24,328 nucleotides of DNA from JBFGJY01 sp041576975 (GCA_041576975.1 JBFGJY010000035.1:1-24328); one strand, 5' to 3'. Shown: positions 7,105 to 14,566, counted from the stretch's first letter. The notes: generated by a model from the sequence alone, not told the origin. Program-made: numbers and translations.

Positions 7105-7526
7105 ATGACCGCCTGATTGATCGATTTCTCACAAACATCAATTCGTTGAATCACGATAATGCGAGAGATGTTCTGCAAGCTACCTACACAGAAGATGTGA
7201 AGTTTGTTGATCCAATTAAAACTTTAGATGGTTTGGATGAGCTAACTAACTACTTTGAAAACCTTTATAAGCGTGTGAATAAATGTTATTTCACTTTAAA
7301 TAATAATTTACCTAATGGTCATAGCAATTCACTGGAATGGGTTATGCATCTTCAACATCAAAAAATTTCAAAAAATCAAGAGATACTTTTAGATGGTGCA
7401 TCATTCATCCAATTCAATGGCGAGAGGGTTTGTTACCACCGCGATTACTATGACCTAGGTGCATTGGTGTACGAACATATACCTATATTGGGTTCGGTAA
7501 TAAAAAAAGTACGACATGCCATCTAA
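7101..7526 (+). CDS. NTF2-like (SnoaL-type) protein
   Basis: The 141-residue protein has the NTF2-like alpha+beta cone pattern: an N-terminal helix (LIDRFLTNINSLNHDNARDVLQ), then YTEDVKFVDPIKTLDGLDELTNYFENLYKRV, typical of SnoaL/NTF2-like small-molecule-binding proteins, then strands with WVMHLQHQKI and a C-terminal HRDYYDLGALVYEHIPILG. The HRDYWDxxALVYEhiPilG-like ending is characteristic of the members that sit next to SDR genes in RpoE-ChrR type clusters. Its ATG overlaps the stop of the DUF3833 gene and its end overlaps the SDR start by 11 bases, so translation is coupled. The ligand is unknown; proteins of this fold act as cyclases, isomerases or binding partners. Confidence 0.82.
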   Translation: MNDRLIDRFLTNINSLNHDNARDVLQATYTEDVKFVDPIKTLDGLDELTNYFENLYKRVNKCYFTLNNNLPNGHSNSLEWVMHLQHQKISKNQEILLDGASFIQFNGERVCYHRDYYDLGALVYEHIPILGSVIKKVRHAI

Positions 7527-8298
7527 TAAAATAAACGAACACTTTAAGGATAAAGTGATATGGATAACGGGCGCTTCATCAGGAATAGGGCGTGCGCTAG
7601 TGACAACATTATCAGAGGTTGATTGTCAAATTTTTATCACGTCACGTTCTAAAGAAAGACTAGAACAGACCATTACGCAAATCGGAAACAAAAGAATTTT
7701 TGTTTTAGAAGGTGATTTAACATCAAAACAGGTCAATCAGGAAATTGTCGACAAGATTAAAGATATTTGTGGCCGTTTAGATATTGTAATTTTAAATGCA
7801 GGTTCTTGTGAGTATGTAAACATTGAAAAATTTGATAGCGAATTATTTAGAAGACTAATTGAAACAAATTTTATGAGTATGATTTATGGCATTGAAGCAG
7901 CACTGCCTTTGTTAAAAGAATCCAATGATGCGCAACTCATTGGTATGAGCAGTACTGCTGCATACTTAGGTTTACCAAGAGCTGAAGCTTACGGAGCTAC
8001 TAAGGCTGCTATACGAAATTTATTTGCAGCTCTGCGAGTTAGTTTAAAACCACATCATATTAGCGCATCGGTAATTTGTCCTGGTTTTGTCAAGACAGAA
8101 TTAACTGATCAAAATGATTTCGAAATGCCGGCATTGATTTCAGCAAAGAAAGCATCCGAATATATATTAAATGGCATCGCTGCCTACAAACAAGAAATTC
8201 ATTTTCCAAAACGATTTAGCTTAACACTTAAATTTATCGCGTCACTCCCAAATCCAATTATTTCATGGTTGGTCAGCAAAACAGTAACACGCTCATGA
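7516..8298 (+). CDS. Short-chain dehydrogenase/reductase
   Basis: A 260-residue classical SDR using NAD(P)H. The Rossmann motif TGASSGIG is at residues 18-25, NAG at 94-96, the catalytic serine lies in GMSSTAAY (145/146), and the catalytic YxxxK is Tyr159/Lys163 in YGATKAA. The C-terminal stretch (FSLTLKFIASLPNPIISWLV) is hydrophobic and could associate with the membrane. It starts 11 bases inside the NTF2-like gene, and its TGA overlaps the next ATG (ATGA), so it is translationally coupled on both sides. Substrate unknown; within this operon an oxidised acyl or lipid intermediate is the natural guess. Confidence 0.93.
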   Translation: MPSNKINEHFKDKVIWITGASSGIGRALVTTLSEVDCQIFITSRSKERLEQTITQIGNKRIFVLEGDLTSKQVNQEIVDKIKDICGRLDIVILNAGSCEYVNIEKFDSELFRRLIETNFMSMIYGIEAALPLLKESNDAQLIGMSSTAAYLGLPRAEAYGATKAAIRNLFAALRVSLKPHHISASVICPGFVKTELTDQNDFEMPALISAKKASEYILNGIAAYKQEIHFPKRFSLTLKFIASLPNPIISWLVSKTVTRS

Positions 8299-9572
8299 AA
8301 ATTGCCATAATAGGTACAGGGATTGCTGGGCTGACTGTTGCACATTTATTGCACAAGCAACATGACATTACTATTTATGAATCGGCTAATTATATTGGTG
8401 GACATGTAAATTCAATAGATGTGAAAGATAAGCATAAATCTATAGCAATCGATACAGGTTTCATCGTATTCAATGATTGGACATATCCTCATTTTGAAAG
8501 TTTGATTAAGGGTTTGAATGTTGAAGTGCAAAATTCTGAGATGAGTTTTTCAGCAAAATGTGAGGCCACTGGGTTTGAATGGTCAGGAAGTGGATTAAGA
8601 AGTTTAATTTTTAATAACGATAATTGGAAACAGCTTAAGCCGTATCAAATATTTTTAGATGTGGTGCGATTTAATAAATTTTCAAAAGAATTCTTAAATT
8701 CCAAAGAATCAAAACAAACTTTAGTGGATTTTTTAACTCAACACAGATTTAGCGACGCATTCATAAAATATTACATCTTACCTATGGGTGCTGCAATTTG
8801 GTCATCCGAGCCTCAACAAATCAATGAGTTTCCAGCAAAGAGCTTTTTAGAATTTTTTAATAATCATGGTTTATTAAACCTTAAACATCGACCTCAGTGG
8901 AAAACAATTGTCGGTGGCTCCAAGCAATATGTAAAAGAATTAACCAGGCCATTCAAAAACAAGATTCATCTCAATTCTTCAGTAGAACTGATCAAGCGTG
9001 CTGCACAGCGTGTTGAAATATTTGCTAGAGGCCGTAAGCCCGAGTACTTTGACCATGTATTTTTTGCGTGCCATAGTGATCAAGCGCTTAACATTTTAGA
9101 ACGGCCCACAACTGAAGAAGTACAATTGTTGAGTAATATCCGCTACCAGCTAAATACGGCTGTGCTGCATACAGACGAAATGCTTATGCCAACAAGAAAA
9201 AGTGCTTGGTCATCTTGGAATTACTTAGTGCCCAAACAGCCATCTGCAAACGTAAAAATAACGTATTACATGAATCGTTTGCAAAACCTTTCCGCAAATC
9301 AGGACTATTTCGTAACCTTAAATCTTGATCAAAATATTGATCCCAGAAAAGTAATAACGACAATAGATTACATGCATCCTGTTTTTGATTCCCCAGCCAT
9401 TGAAGCTCAAAAGCAACATCAGTTTATTAATGGAACGCAAAATACTTGGTATTGTGGAGCTTATTGGCGTAATGGTTTTCATGAAGATGGTGTCTGGAGT
9501 GCACTCCAGTCTGTTGAACAATTTAATGATTTAATTGAACATGAAAAGTTGTATTTACAAAGGGCGAGTTAA
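8295..9572 (+). CDS. FAD-dependent amine-oxidase-like oxidoreductase
   Basis: Starting at the ATG that overlaps the SDR stop, this gives 425 residues beginning MKIAIIGTGIAGLTVAHLL, with the FAD-binding GxGxxG at residues 7-12. Further family patterns are YESANYIGGHVNS, DTGFIVFNDWTYPHF and, near the C-terminus, NTWYCGAYWRNGFHEDGVWSA, the usual FAD-contacting end of this group. Homologues are annotated as flavin amine oxidases or cyclopropane/cyclopropene fatty acid synthesis proteins; in Rhodobacter sphaeroides a related gene in the RpoE-ChrR regulon is, to my recollection, involved in desaturating methylated fatty acids on the route to furan fatty acids. A longer frame begins 30 bases earlier, but the ATGA overlap favours this start. 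The reaction here is inferred from neighbours. Confidence 0.9.
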   Translation: MKIAIIGTGIAGLTVAHLLHKQHDITIYESANYIGGHVNSIDVKDKHKSIAIDTGFIVFNDWTYPHFESLIKGLNVEVQNSEMSFSAKCEATGFEWSGSGLRSLIFNNDNWKQLKPYQIFLDVVRFNKFSKEFLNSKESKQTLVDFLTQHRFSDAFIKYYILPMGAAIWSSEPQQINEFPAKSFLEFFNNHGLLNLKHRPQWKTIVGGSKQYVKELTRPFKNKIHLNSSVELIKRAAQRVEIFARGRKPEYFDHVFFACHSDQALNILERPTTEEVQLLSNIRYQLNTAVLHTDEMLMPTRKSAWSSWNYLVPKQPSANVKITYYMNRLQNLSANQDYFVTLNLDQNIDPRKVITTIDYMHPVFDSPAIEAQKQHQFINGTQNTWYCGAYWRNGFHEDGVWSALQSVEQFNDLIEHEKLYLQRAS

Positions 9573-10284
9573 GCATCAGCGTTTTGAACCGCGTTTGCAT
9601 GAGTTCACCTACTCACTCTTCATGATGTATGTAGATTTAGATGAGTTGCCAGAGCTATTTAAACCGTACTTATTATGGAAGGTGAATGCACCAGGTGTAG
9701 CTTCTTATTACAGGAGGGATCACTTTGGTGATCCAAAACTTACGCTGTCGGATTCTATACGAACACTTGTCTATGAAAAAACTGGACATCGTACTTGTGG
9801 GCCGATTCGGTTACTTACACACTTTCGATATTTCGGATATGTATTCAATCCTTTGAGTCTGTATTTTTGCTACGACGAGCAAGGCTCAAAAGTAGAACAT
9901 GTTGTTGCTGAAGTAATGAACACGCCATGGAGAGAGCAACATTGTTATGTTCTTTCAAACTACAAAGATAAATTACGTAGTTTTACCAGCTCTCATCAAA
10001 AAGAATTTCATGTATCGCCGTTTATGGATCTGAGTATGGAGTATCGATGGAAGATACAAACACCTAATACGAGTTTAAACGTGCAAATTGAAAATTGGCA
10101 AGACGACAAAAAAGTATTCGATGCAGCGATTGATCTGCAAAAAATAGAAATCAATTCAAAAAATTTAAGAAATATTTTATTGAATTTTCCACTGATGACT
10201 TTAAAAGTGATTTCAGCAATTCATTTTGAGGCGTTGAAACTTTGGATAAAAGGTATTGGATATGTTCCTCACCCTAAGCATTAA
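9541..10284 (+). CDS. DUF1365 family protein
   Basis: A 247-residue protein of the DUF1365 family, recognised by MKSCIYKGRVKHQRFEPRLH at the N-terminus, FTYSLFMMYVDLDEL, YYRRDHFGDP, the strongly conserved LLTHFRYFGYVFNPLSLYFC, and VVAEVMNTPWREQHCYVL. The ATG is chosen because the family normally begins with this I-Y-x-G-x-V-x-H-x-R block; an in-frame TTG lies two codons earlier. It overlaps the FAD oxidoreductase gene by 32 bases and lies 12 bases before the CFA-like gene. DUF1365 genes almost always travel with these two enzymes, implying a step in the same fatty-acyl modification. The molecular function is not established. Confidence 0.93.
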   Translation: MKSCIYKGRVKHQRFEPRLHEFTYSLFMMYVDLDELPELFKPYLLWKVNAPGVASYYRRDHFGDPKLTLSDSIRTLVYEKTGHRTCGPIRLLTHFRYFGYVFNPLSLYFCYDEQGSKVEHVVAEVMNTPWREQHCYVLSNYKDKLRSFTSSHQKEFHVSPFMDLSMEYRWKIQTPNTSLNVQIENWQDDKKVFDAAIDLQKIEINSKNLRNILLNFPLMTLKVISAIHFEALKLWIKGIGYVPHPKH

Positions 10285-10296
10285 TAGGTTGTAAGT

Positions 10297-11550
10297 ATGT
10301 CTATTATTCCTAAATATAAAAACGTAGAACAAGAAAATTTTAATATGACCTGGACAGATCAGGTTGCCCGCTCACTTCTTTTCACAAAGCTCGATGCAAT
10401 AAGTCATGGGTATTTGCAAATTTACTTTGGAGGAATGGTCTATGAGTTCGGGGTGAAAGAGATGCAAAAGACTCTGCAAGCGAACATCCATGTTCATGAT
10501 GTCAGAGCTTTCAAGGCTATTATCTTTGGTGGTGAGCCTGCAGCAGGTAAGACATACGTACAAGGTTGGTGGTCGTCGGAGAATTTGATAGATGTAATTA
10601 GGCTATTTACTTTAAACCGCAATGTATTGTTTTCTTTCAAATATGGAATAGGTGCGCTGGCTAAAAATATTTATGGTTTTACACACATTCTTAATAAAAA
10701 TAGTATGCAAGGTTCCAAACGCAATATTCAAGCGCATTATGATATAGGCAATGATTTATACGGATTGTTTTTAGACAAAAATATGATGTATTCATCGGCG
10801 TACTTTACACATGACCAGGAAAACTTAGAAAAAGCCTCTGAAAATAAACTCAAACTGATCTGTGAAAAGCTAGATTTACATACGAATGATCATGTTCTCG
10901 AAATCGGTAGTGGATGGGGCGGATTCGCGATTTATGCGGCGAAGAATTACGGCTGTCAAATTACAACTACCACCATATCAGAGGAACAGTATGAATATGT
11001 TAAAAATCAAGTTGAAGAAAAACAGTTAAGCAATCAAATTAAGGTGATTAAAGAGGATTATCGAAGCTTGCAGGGCTCCTTCGATAAGCTTGTTTCAATC
11101 GAAATGATTGAGTCAGTAGGTCATCAGTATCTTGATGAGTATTTTTCGATCTGTAGCCGCTTATTAAAAACAAGCGGTGTGATGTTGATACAGACGATCA
11201 CGATCTCTGATTACCTCTACAAACACTATATTGATTCGATGGATTTTATTAGGAAATATATATTCCCAGGCGGAAGCCTACCTAGTATCTCTTCAATGCT
11301 TGAATCGGTCGCAAACTGCACCGATATGACTTTATTTCATTCTGAAAGCTTTGCTTCGAGTTATGCCAAGACTTTAGAGGTATGGCATCAACGCTTTATC
11401 ACAAATAAAGAGAAGGTTATTGAGTTAGGTTATCCAAGTTCTTTTCTACGCTTGTGGGAATATTATCTTAAGTATTGCCAAGCGGGCTTTGAAGAAAGGG
11501 TTATCGATGTGCACCACTTGCTACTTAAGAAACCTGATAACCGGTTTTGA
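10297..11550 (+). CDS. Cyclopropane-fatty-acyl-phospholipid synthase family methyltransferase
   Basis: A 417-residue SAM-dependent enzyme of the Cfa family, which methylates double bonds of membrane phospholipid acyl chains. Landmarks: QAHYDIGNDLYGLFLDKNMM (145-164), SAM motif VLEIGSGWGGFAIYAA (200-215), SIEMIESVG (267-275), YIFPGGSLPS (321-330) and a C-terminal SSYAKTLEVWHQRF. Compared from memory with E. coli Cfa, the bicarbonate ligand Glu239 is kept (Glu272), but Cys139 corresponds to Ser167 (YSSAYF) and His266 to Gln299 (MLIQTI). The product may therefore be a methylated rather than a cyclopropane fatty acid. It sits 12 bases after the DUF1365 gene. Family assignment is firm; product is open. 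Confidence 0.93.
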   Translation: MSIIPKYKNVEQENFNMTWTDQVARSLLFTKLDAISHGYLQIYFGGMVYEFGVKEMQKTLQANIHVHDVRAFKAIIFGGEPAAGKTYVQGWWSSENLIDVIRLFTLNRNVLFSFKYGIGALAKNIYGFTHILNKNSMQGSKRNIQAHYDIGNDLYGLFLDKNMMYSSAYFTHDQENLEKASENKLKLICEKLDLHTNDHVLEIGSGWGGFAIYAAKNYGCQITTTTISEEQYEYVKNQVEEKQLSNQIKVIKEDYRSLQGSFDKLVSIEMIESVGHQYLDEYFSICSRLLKTSGVMLIQTITISDYLYKHYIDSMDFIRKYIFPGGSLPSISSMLESVANCTDMTLFHSESFASSYAKTLEVWHQRFITNKEKVIELGYPSSFLRLWEYYLKYCQAGFEERVIDVHHLLLKKPDNRF

Positions 11551-11576
11551 GCATTATATGAACCAGTCTTATAGCG

Positions 11577-12128
11577 ATGATAAATAAAAGACTTAAGTTT
11601 TTAATTTTTAATTTTCTGGGTTTGCAATTCACATGGGCAGCTTGCGCATATGGCGCAACAAATGATTTGCCTTTATTGGGAGTCTATGTAGGTCTGGTTT
11701 ATATCCTTTTACACTTTATCATTGTTGAAGAACGTCTGCGTGATCTAAACATCATTTTAATTATCGGTGTATTAGGTATCTTTCTTGATTATCTTAATAC
11801 ACGATTCAATATTATATCTTTTTCAACATATGATGTGACCATTCTATTAATACCTTATTGGCTGATAGTGCTTTGGCTAGTCTTTTCTTTAATGATTCCT
11901 CATAGTTTATATTGGCTTGTAAATAACATGAGAGTAGCCAGTATTGCAGGGGCAATTGGAGGAAGTGTTAGTTACTTCATTGGGCATAAGCTAGGGGCCT
12001 TAACCTTTTCACAGCCTGCATCGATTAGCTTCATCATTTATTTTATTGAGTGGGCCATATTTTTCCCCTTATCACTTCAAGTAGTCAAATATTTGCCGCG
12101 TATAAATCTCGCAAGGAAGAGAACATGA
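11577..12128 (+). CDS. DUF2878 family integral membrane protein
   Basis: A 183-residue hydrophobic protein with about six membrane segments (roughly 7-25, 30-48, 57-75, 85-108, 117-138, 147-172). The start FLIFNFLGLQFTWAACAYGA and the internal EERLRDLNIILIIGVLGIFLD match the DUF2878 pattern (N-x-x-G-F-Q-x-x-W, then a conserved G-x-x-x-D). It follows the CFA-like gene by 26 bases and is the last gene of the operon. DUF2878 members repeatedly accompany CFA/DUF1365 genes; no function is known. Probably an inner-membrane partner of the lipid-modification enzymes. Downstream comes a tRNA-rich intergenic region, and no clear terminator directly follows. Confidence 0.88.
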   Translation: MINKRLKFLIFNFLGLQFTWAACAYGATNDLPLLGVYVGLVYILLHFIIVEERLRDLNIILIIGVLGIFLDYLNTRFNIISFSTYDVTILLIPYWLIVLWLVFSLMIPHSLYWLVNNMRVASIAGAIGGSVSYFIGHKLGALTFSQPASISFIIYFIEWAIFFPLSLQVVKYLPRINLARKRT

Positions 12129-12138
12129 TATAAATTTT

Positions 12139-12206
12139 GATAGGTGGCAGAGCGGATCTGCAGCGGTCTGCAAAGCCAATGTATCAGGTATTGTGATAGT
12201 CATAAT
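12139..12206 (+). pseudogene. Decayed tRNA-Cys copy
   Basis: The stretch aligns without gaps to the intact tRNA-Cys at 12810. The D-arm and anticodon loop are nearly identical (TAGGTGGCAGAG, then CTGCAAA with anticodon GCA), while the T-arm and 3' acceptor half have decayed (GGTATTGTGATAG where CGGTTCGATTCCG is expected). The acceptor stem cannot form and there is no CCA, so it should not be a working tRNA. It lies only 11 bases after the DUF2878 stop codon. Confidence 0.8.
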
Positions 12207-12348
12207 CTCTCTTTTATAGATACCTTTTCAAAATTCCGAGGCTTCTAGACTAATGCTTCCACTCTCTCTATTAAGATATTCACAGTTTTAATCCAGGGGC
12301 TAATAGCACATCTTGGCAATCTGTTTGAGCTTTTAGGACACCTTAAAG

Positions 12349-12375
12349 TCGACCAATGGTGGCTATAGGACATTT
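12349..12375 (+). repeat. Interspersed palindromic repeat, copy 1 (degenerate)
   Basis: GTCGACCAATGGTGGCTATAG followed by GACATT resembles the copy at 15594 (same GTCGACCA start and GGACATT end). Degenerate. Confidence 0.5.
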
Positions 12376-12731
12376 TTATTGTTTATCTTGTGTCAAAGAT
12401 ATTTCAAACAGCTGTCGAGGGCTCATAATTGACCATAAGTTAAGTAATTACTTTTTAAACAATGTGATTTAAAGAAAACATCAGGTAATTTCTAAACTCA
12501 TGTTTCACAGATAAACGGTAGAAACCCAGGCCCAATACACAGACACGCACAGCAAAATTGTGTATTCATCTATTTGACCTCTTCAAACTCACTCCGATTC
12601 ACAAGGGCATTCATACTTAAATTTATTAACGGCTACATAATTGTTTGTAATTTGTTGTCGTACTTTTCGACTAAGCACTTGATTGCTAAGATAGCGGACA
12701 GCACGGAATCTTGTTTGCCGTTCCAATAACG

Positions 12732-12760
12732 GCCTCGGTAACTCGGCCGAGGTTTTTTTA
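12732..12760 (+). terminator. Rho-independent terminator
   Basis: CCTCGG at 12733-12738 pairs with CCGAGG at 12747-12752 (GC-rich stem, 8-base loop) and is followed by a run of seven T. It lies 50 bases upstream of tRNA-Cys and closes an upstream transcript. Confidence 0.8.
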
Positions 12761-12809
12761 GTTTATAGGTCTCGAATACACTCTTATATATATGTATAGG
12801 GTTAAATAT

Positions 12810-12883
12810 GGCTAGGTGGCAGAGTGGTTATGCAGCGGCCTGCAAAGCCGTGGACACCGGTTCGATTCCGGTCCTAGCCTCCA
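12810..12883 (+). tRNA. tRNA-Cys (GCA)
   Basis: A complete cloverleaf: acceptor stem GGCTAGG (12810-12816) with CCTAGCC (12873-12879), discriminator T as expected for tRNA-Cys, and encoded CCA at 12881-12883. The anticodon loop CTGCAAA carries GCA at 12842-12844, closed by CGGC/GCCG; the T-arm CCGGTTCGATTCCGG is canonical. It lies eight bases before tRNA-Leu; the cys-leu order is the same as in the enterobacterial glyW-cysT-leuZ operon, but no tRNA-Gly is present here. Confidence 0.97.
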
Positions 12884-12891
12884 TCCTCATT

Positions 12892-12979
12892 GCCCGGGTG
12901 GCGAAATTGGTAGACGCAAGGGACTTAAAATCCCTCGGTAGATAATACCGTGCCGGTTCGACTCCGGCCCCGGGCACCA
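12892..12979 (+). tRNA. tRNA-Leu (TAA)
   Basis: A class II tRNA with a long variable arm. The acceptor stem is GCCCGGG (12892-12898) with CCCGGGC (12969-12975), discriminator A and encoded CCA (12977-12979). The anticodon loop CTTAAAA has TAA at 12926-12928, closed by AGGGA/TCCCT. The variable arm CGGTAGATAATACCG forms a hairpin, and the T-arm is GCCGGTTCGACTCCGGC. It is probably co-transcribed with tRNA-Cys. Confidence 0.97.
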
Positions 12980-13283
12980 ATTAAAGCGGTTGATAAAAAA
13001 TATATTTAAACTACCTTCTCACTAAATCCTTGGTTCTAGTTTTCAAAATGGCGTATTTTTGGCGTAATCGATTTATAAGCAACGTAATTTAGACAAGCTT
13101 GATGAAGCTCGTGCGTGGTGACCGACCGAGTAAATCAATTTAAACTACTAAGGATATAATGAAATTAAGAAACACTAATTGAATCACCGCTTTTGGCCAA
13201 AAGCGAACAATCTAACTTTAGTAATCTTGTTAGTATTAATCAGGTCAGTGAGATAGTTTCCTGTTATTCATCGAGGAGTAATA
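12980..13283. other. Intergenic region after tRNA-Leu
   Basis: About 300 bases with no recognisable gene. A perfect 18-base palindrome belonging to the interspersed repeat family lies at 13188-13205. No integrase gene or fragment that I can recognise follows the tRNA, although this is where a tRNA-targeting island would carry one. Confidence 0.5.
13182..13211 (+). repeat. Interspersed palindromic repeat, copy 2
   Basis: AATCACCGCTTTTGGCCAAA and following bases. The core CGCTTTTGGCCAAAAGCG (13188-13205) is a perfect palindrome. It lies upstream of the frameshifted gene at 13284. Confidence 0.8.
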
Positions 13284-13605
13284 ATGAAAAAGCCCAGTCG
13301 GGCATTAAAAATTGTTACAGCTTTAATTGCAATATTTGTTGGAAGCGTATTTATTGATTCATGCTTTTTAGAACCAAAACAAAATTGATCAAGTATGTAA
13401 AACTATCCATGCTGGTGCCCCAACCAGTGATGTATTCACTAAGGCAGAAGAATTCAAAATTAGGATAATAGAATCCCAACCTAATGATAAAGAGGTAAAC
13501 TATATTACTTTACATGGCGGCCCATTTGGAGAATACGTCTGTGAGATACAACATGATGGCAGCCATGTAATAGGAAGTGAATTCCAAAAGATGAGTGTCC
13601 GTTAA
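13284..13605 (+). pseudogene. Frameshifted gene for a small exported or anchored protein
   Basis: A strong GAGGAG Shine-Dalgarno sequence (13273-13278) precedes ATG MKKPSRALKIVTALIAIFVG, a signal peptide or anchor. The frame stops at a TGA (13386-13388) just after the sequence CCAAAACAAAATTG. Removing one A from that A-run gives one continuous frame of about 106 residues, continuing IDQVCKTIHAGAPTSDVFTK and later TLHGGPFGEYVCEIQHDGSH, ending KMSVR. The total of 322 bases is 3n+1, consistent with a single extra base. This is either a real inactivating mutation or a sequencing error in a homopolymer. The family is not recognised. The last codons and the TAA stop lie inside a copy of the interspersed repeat. 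Confidence 0.65.
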
Positions 13606-13620
13606 CGACCCAAAGCGAAG
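13593..13620 (+). repeat. Interspersed palindromic repeat, copy 3
   Basis: GAGTGTCCGTTAACGACCCA with AAGCGAAG following. It supplies the C-terminal codons and TAA stop of the frameshifted gene at 13284. Confidence 0.75.
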
Positions 13621-13691
13621 GTTAACAGTTAAAGAATATTAATTTCCTTTAGTGCGTTAATTAGAAAATAGATTCTTCACAATTTAAACAT

Positions 13692-13898
13692 ATGGAGCGA
13701 AGTATAGTTGGATATCATAAAGATGATGAAGATCATTGGGTCGCAGAACTTGCCTGTGGCCATTTCCAACATGTTCGACACAATCCTCCTATGGCCAGTC
13801 GTCCTTGGGTAATCACCGAGAAGGGACGAGAAAAAATGCTTGGATACAATCTGGAGTGTAAGAAATGCGATAAAGGTGCACCGAAAGACCAAATATAG
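13692..13898 (+). CDS. DUF3565 family protein
   Basis: A 68-residue protein matching the DUF3565 pattern: ERSIVGYHKDDEDHWVAELA (2-21), CGHFQHVRHNPP (22-33), RPWVITEKGREKMLGY (37-52) and CKKCDKG at the C-terminus. The CGH and CxxC elements with further histidines suggest a small metal-binding (zinc) fold. The family is widespread in gammaproteobacteria as a small single-domain protein of unknown function, sometimes annotated as pressure-regulated. No clear Shine-Dalgarno sequence precedes the ATG. It is flanked on both sides by copies of the palindromic repeat (13593 and 13937), making it one unit of the repeat-punctuated array. Confidence 0.9.
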   Translation: MERSIVGYHKDDEDHWVAELACGHFQHVRHNPPMASRPWVITEKGREKMLGYNLECKKCDKGAPKDQI

Positions 13899-13936
13899 AG
13901 TAAACATTACTAAAAACAGATTGATCCAATTATTGA

Positions 13937-13967
13937 GCGACTGCTTTCGACCCCAAAGCGGACATTC
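13937..13967 (+). repeat. Interspersed palindromic repeat, copy 4
   Basis: GACTGCTTTCGACCCCAAAG followed by CGGACATTC. The stem is TGCTTT/AAAGCG with a short loop. It lies 39 bases after the DUF3565 stop. Confidence 0.88.
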
Positions 13968-14082
13968 CAAATTTATGTTGGCATTATTCTAAGGGCGCAA
14001 AGTTTGTACTATAAATTCATGAGTACCATTACTAAGGAAACATAATAAAAATCATGTTCAGCTACGACTAAGCTAATGTGCT

Positions 14083-14259
14083 ATGTCTCGCTTGCATGAA
14101 AAATTAAACAAACTAGGGTTACTTCGGCAGGATTGTTTAGCTCTTCATCGATTGTCAGAATCATTTATTCTATTTTTATGTAAACCTTCATATGTTTCTC
14201 TTGAACTCGCGCAGTGCGTACTCATTTTACAACGAGCGTCTACCTATATAAGGCCATGA
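14083..14259 (+). CDS. Possible small protein (58 aa), unknown
   Basis: An ATG frame of 58 residues begins MSRLHEKLNKLGLLRQDCLA and ends LILQRASTYIRP. It is leucine- and basic-rich and predicted helical. Its stop is 13 bases before the GTG of the next gene, whose Shine-Dalgarno sequence lies immediately after the stop, which suggests an operon. No good Shine-Dalgarno sequence precedes its own ATG, and the rest of the 13968-14272 interval holds nothing else I recognise. It may be a chance frame. Confidence 0.35.
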   Translation: MSRLHEKLNKLGLLRQDCLALHRLSESFILFLCKPSYVSLELAQCVLILQRASTYIRP

Positions 14260-14272
14260 CAAGGAAGTGTTT

Positions 14273-14524
14273 GTGAAAGCTGATCTTATAAAATATAAGG
14301 GCTATACCATTCTGTTTAATGCCCATGAGATAGAATCTGGGTTGTTTTGTCCTGTCGCAATACTTTTCAAGTCGGGGGAGAAAGCCGCTACGCTAGATAT
14401 AAAAAGGACGTTTGCAGAAAGAAGTCAAGCGCTCTCATTTGCATTGAGTGTTGCGGAGGCGACTGTAGATGCAAAGCCTAAAGAAAAGAAACCATATTAT
14501 GCGTGGCTTATAAGTGAGTGTTGA
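14273..14524 (+). CDS. Hypothetical protein (83 aa)
   Basis: A small soluble protein: KADLIKYKGYTILFNAHEIE, then GLFCPVAILFKSGEKAATLDI and FAERSQALSFALSVAEATVD, ending KKPYYAWLISEC. The strand-strand-helix layout is compact and the composition is protein-like. The second of two adjacent GTG codons is chosen as start because AAGGA (14261-14265) is at the ideal 7-base distance; the first GTG would be too close. No family is recognised. It is followed 43 bases later by a copy of the palindromic repeat, as other genes in this stretch are. Confidence 0.6.
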   Translation: MKADLIKYKGYTILFNAHEIESGLFCPVAILFKSGEKAATLDIKRTFAERSQALSFALSVAEATVDAKPKEKKPYYAWLISEC

Positions 14525-14566
14525 ACTATTTGAATTCCATGACGTAACCTATTAGCTCAAACTTTG

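Larger units (their letters stand above)
12129..12809. other. Intergenic region before the tRNA pair
   Basis: About 680 bases without a protein gene. It holds a decayed tRNA-Cys copy near its start, a degenerate copy of the interspersed palindromic repeat at 12349-12375, and a strong hairpin terminator at 12732-12760. I see no other gene. The terminator implies that some transcript, possibly a small RNA or the lipid operon itself, ends there; its source is not identifiable by eye. Confidence 0.6.

Noticed and set aside
11528..11550. AAACC...GGTTT inverted repeat at the end of the CFA-like gene as terminator
   Set aside because: The stem is short and within the coding sequence, with no T-run, and the next gene starts 26 bases later in the same operon.
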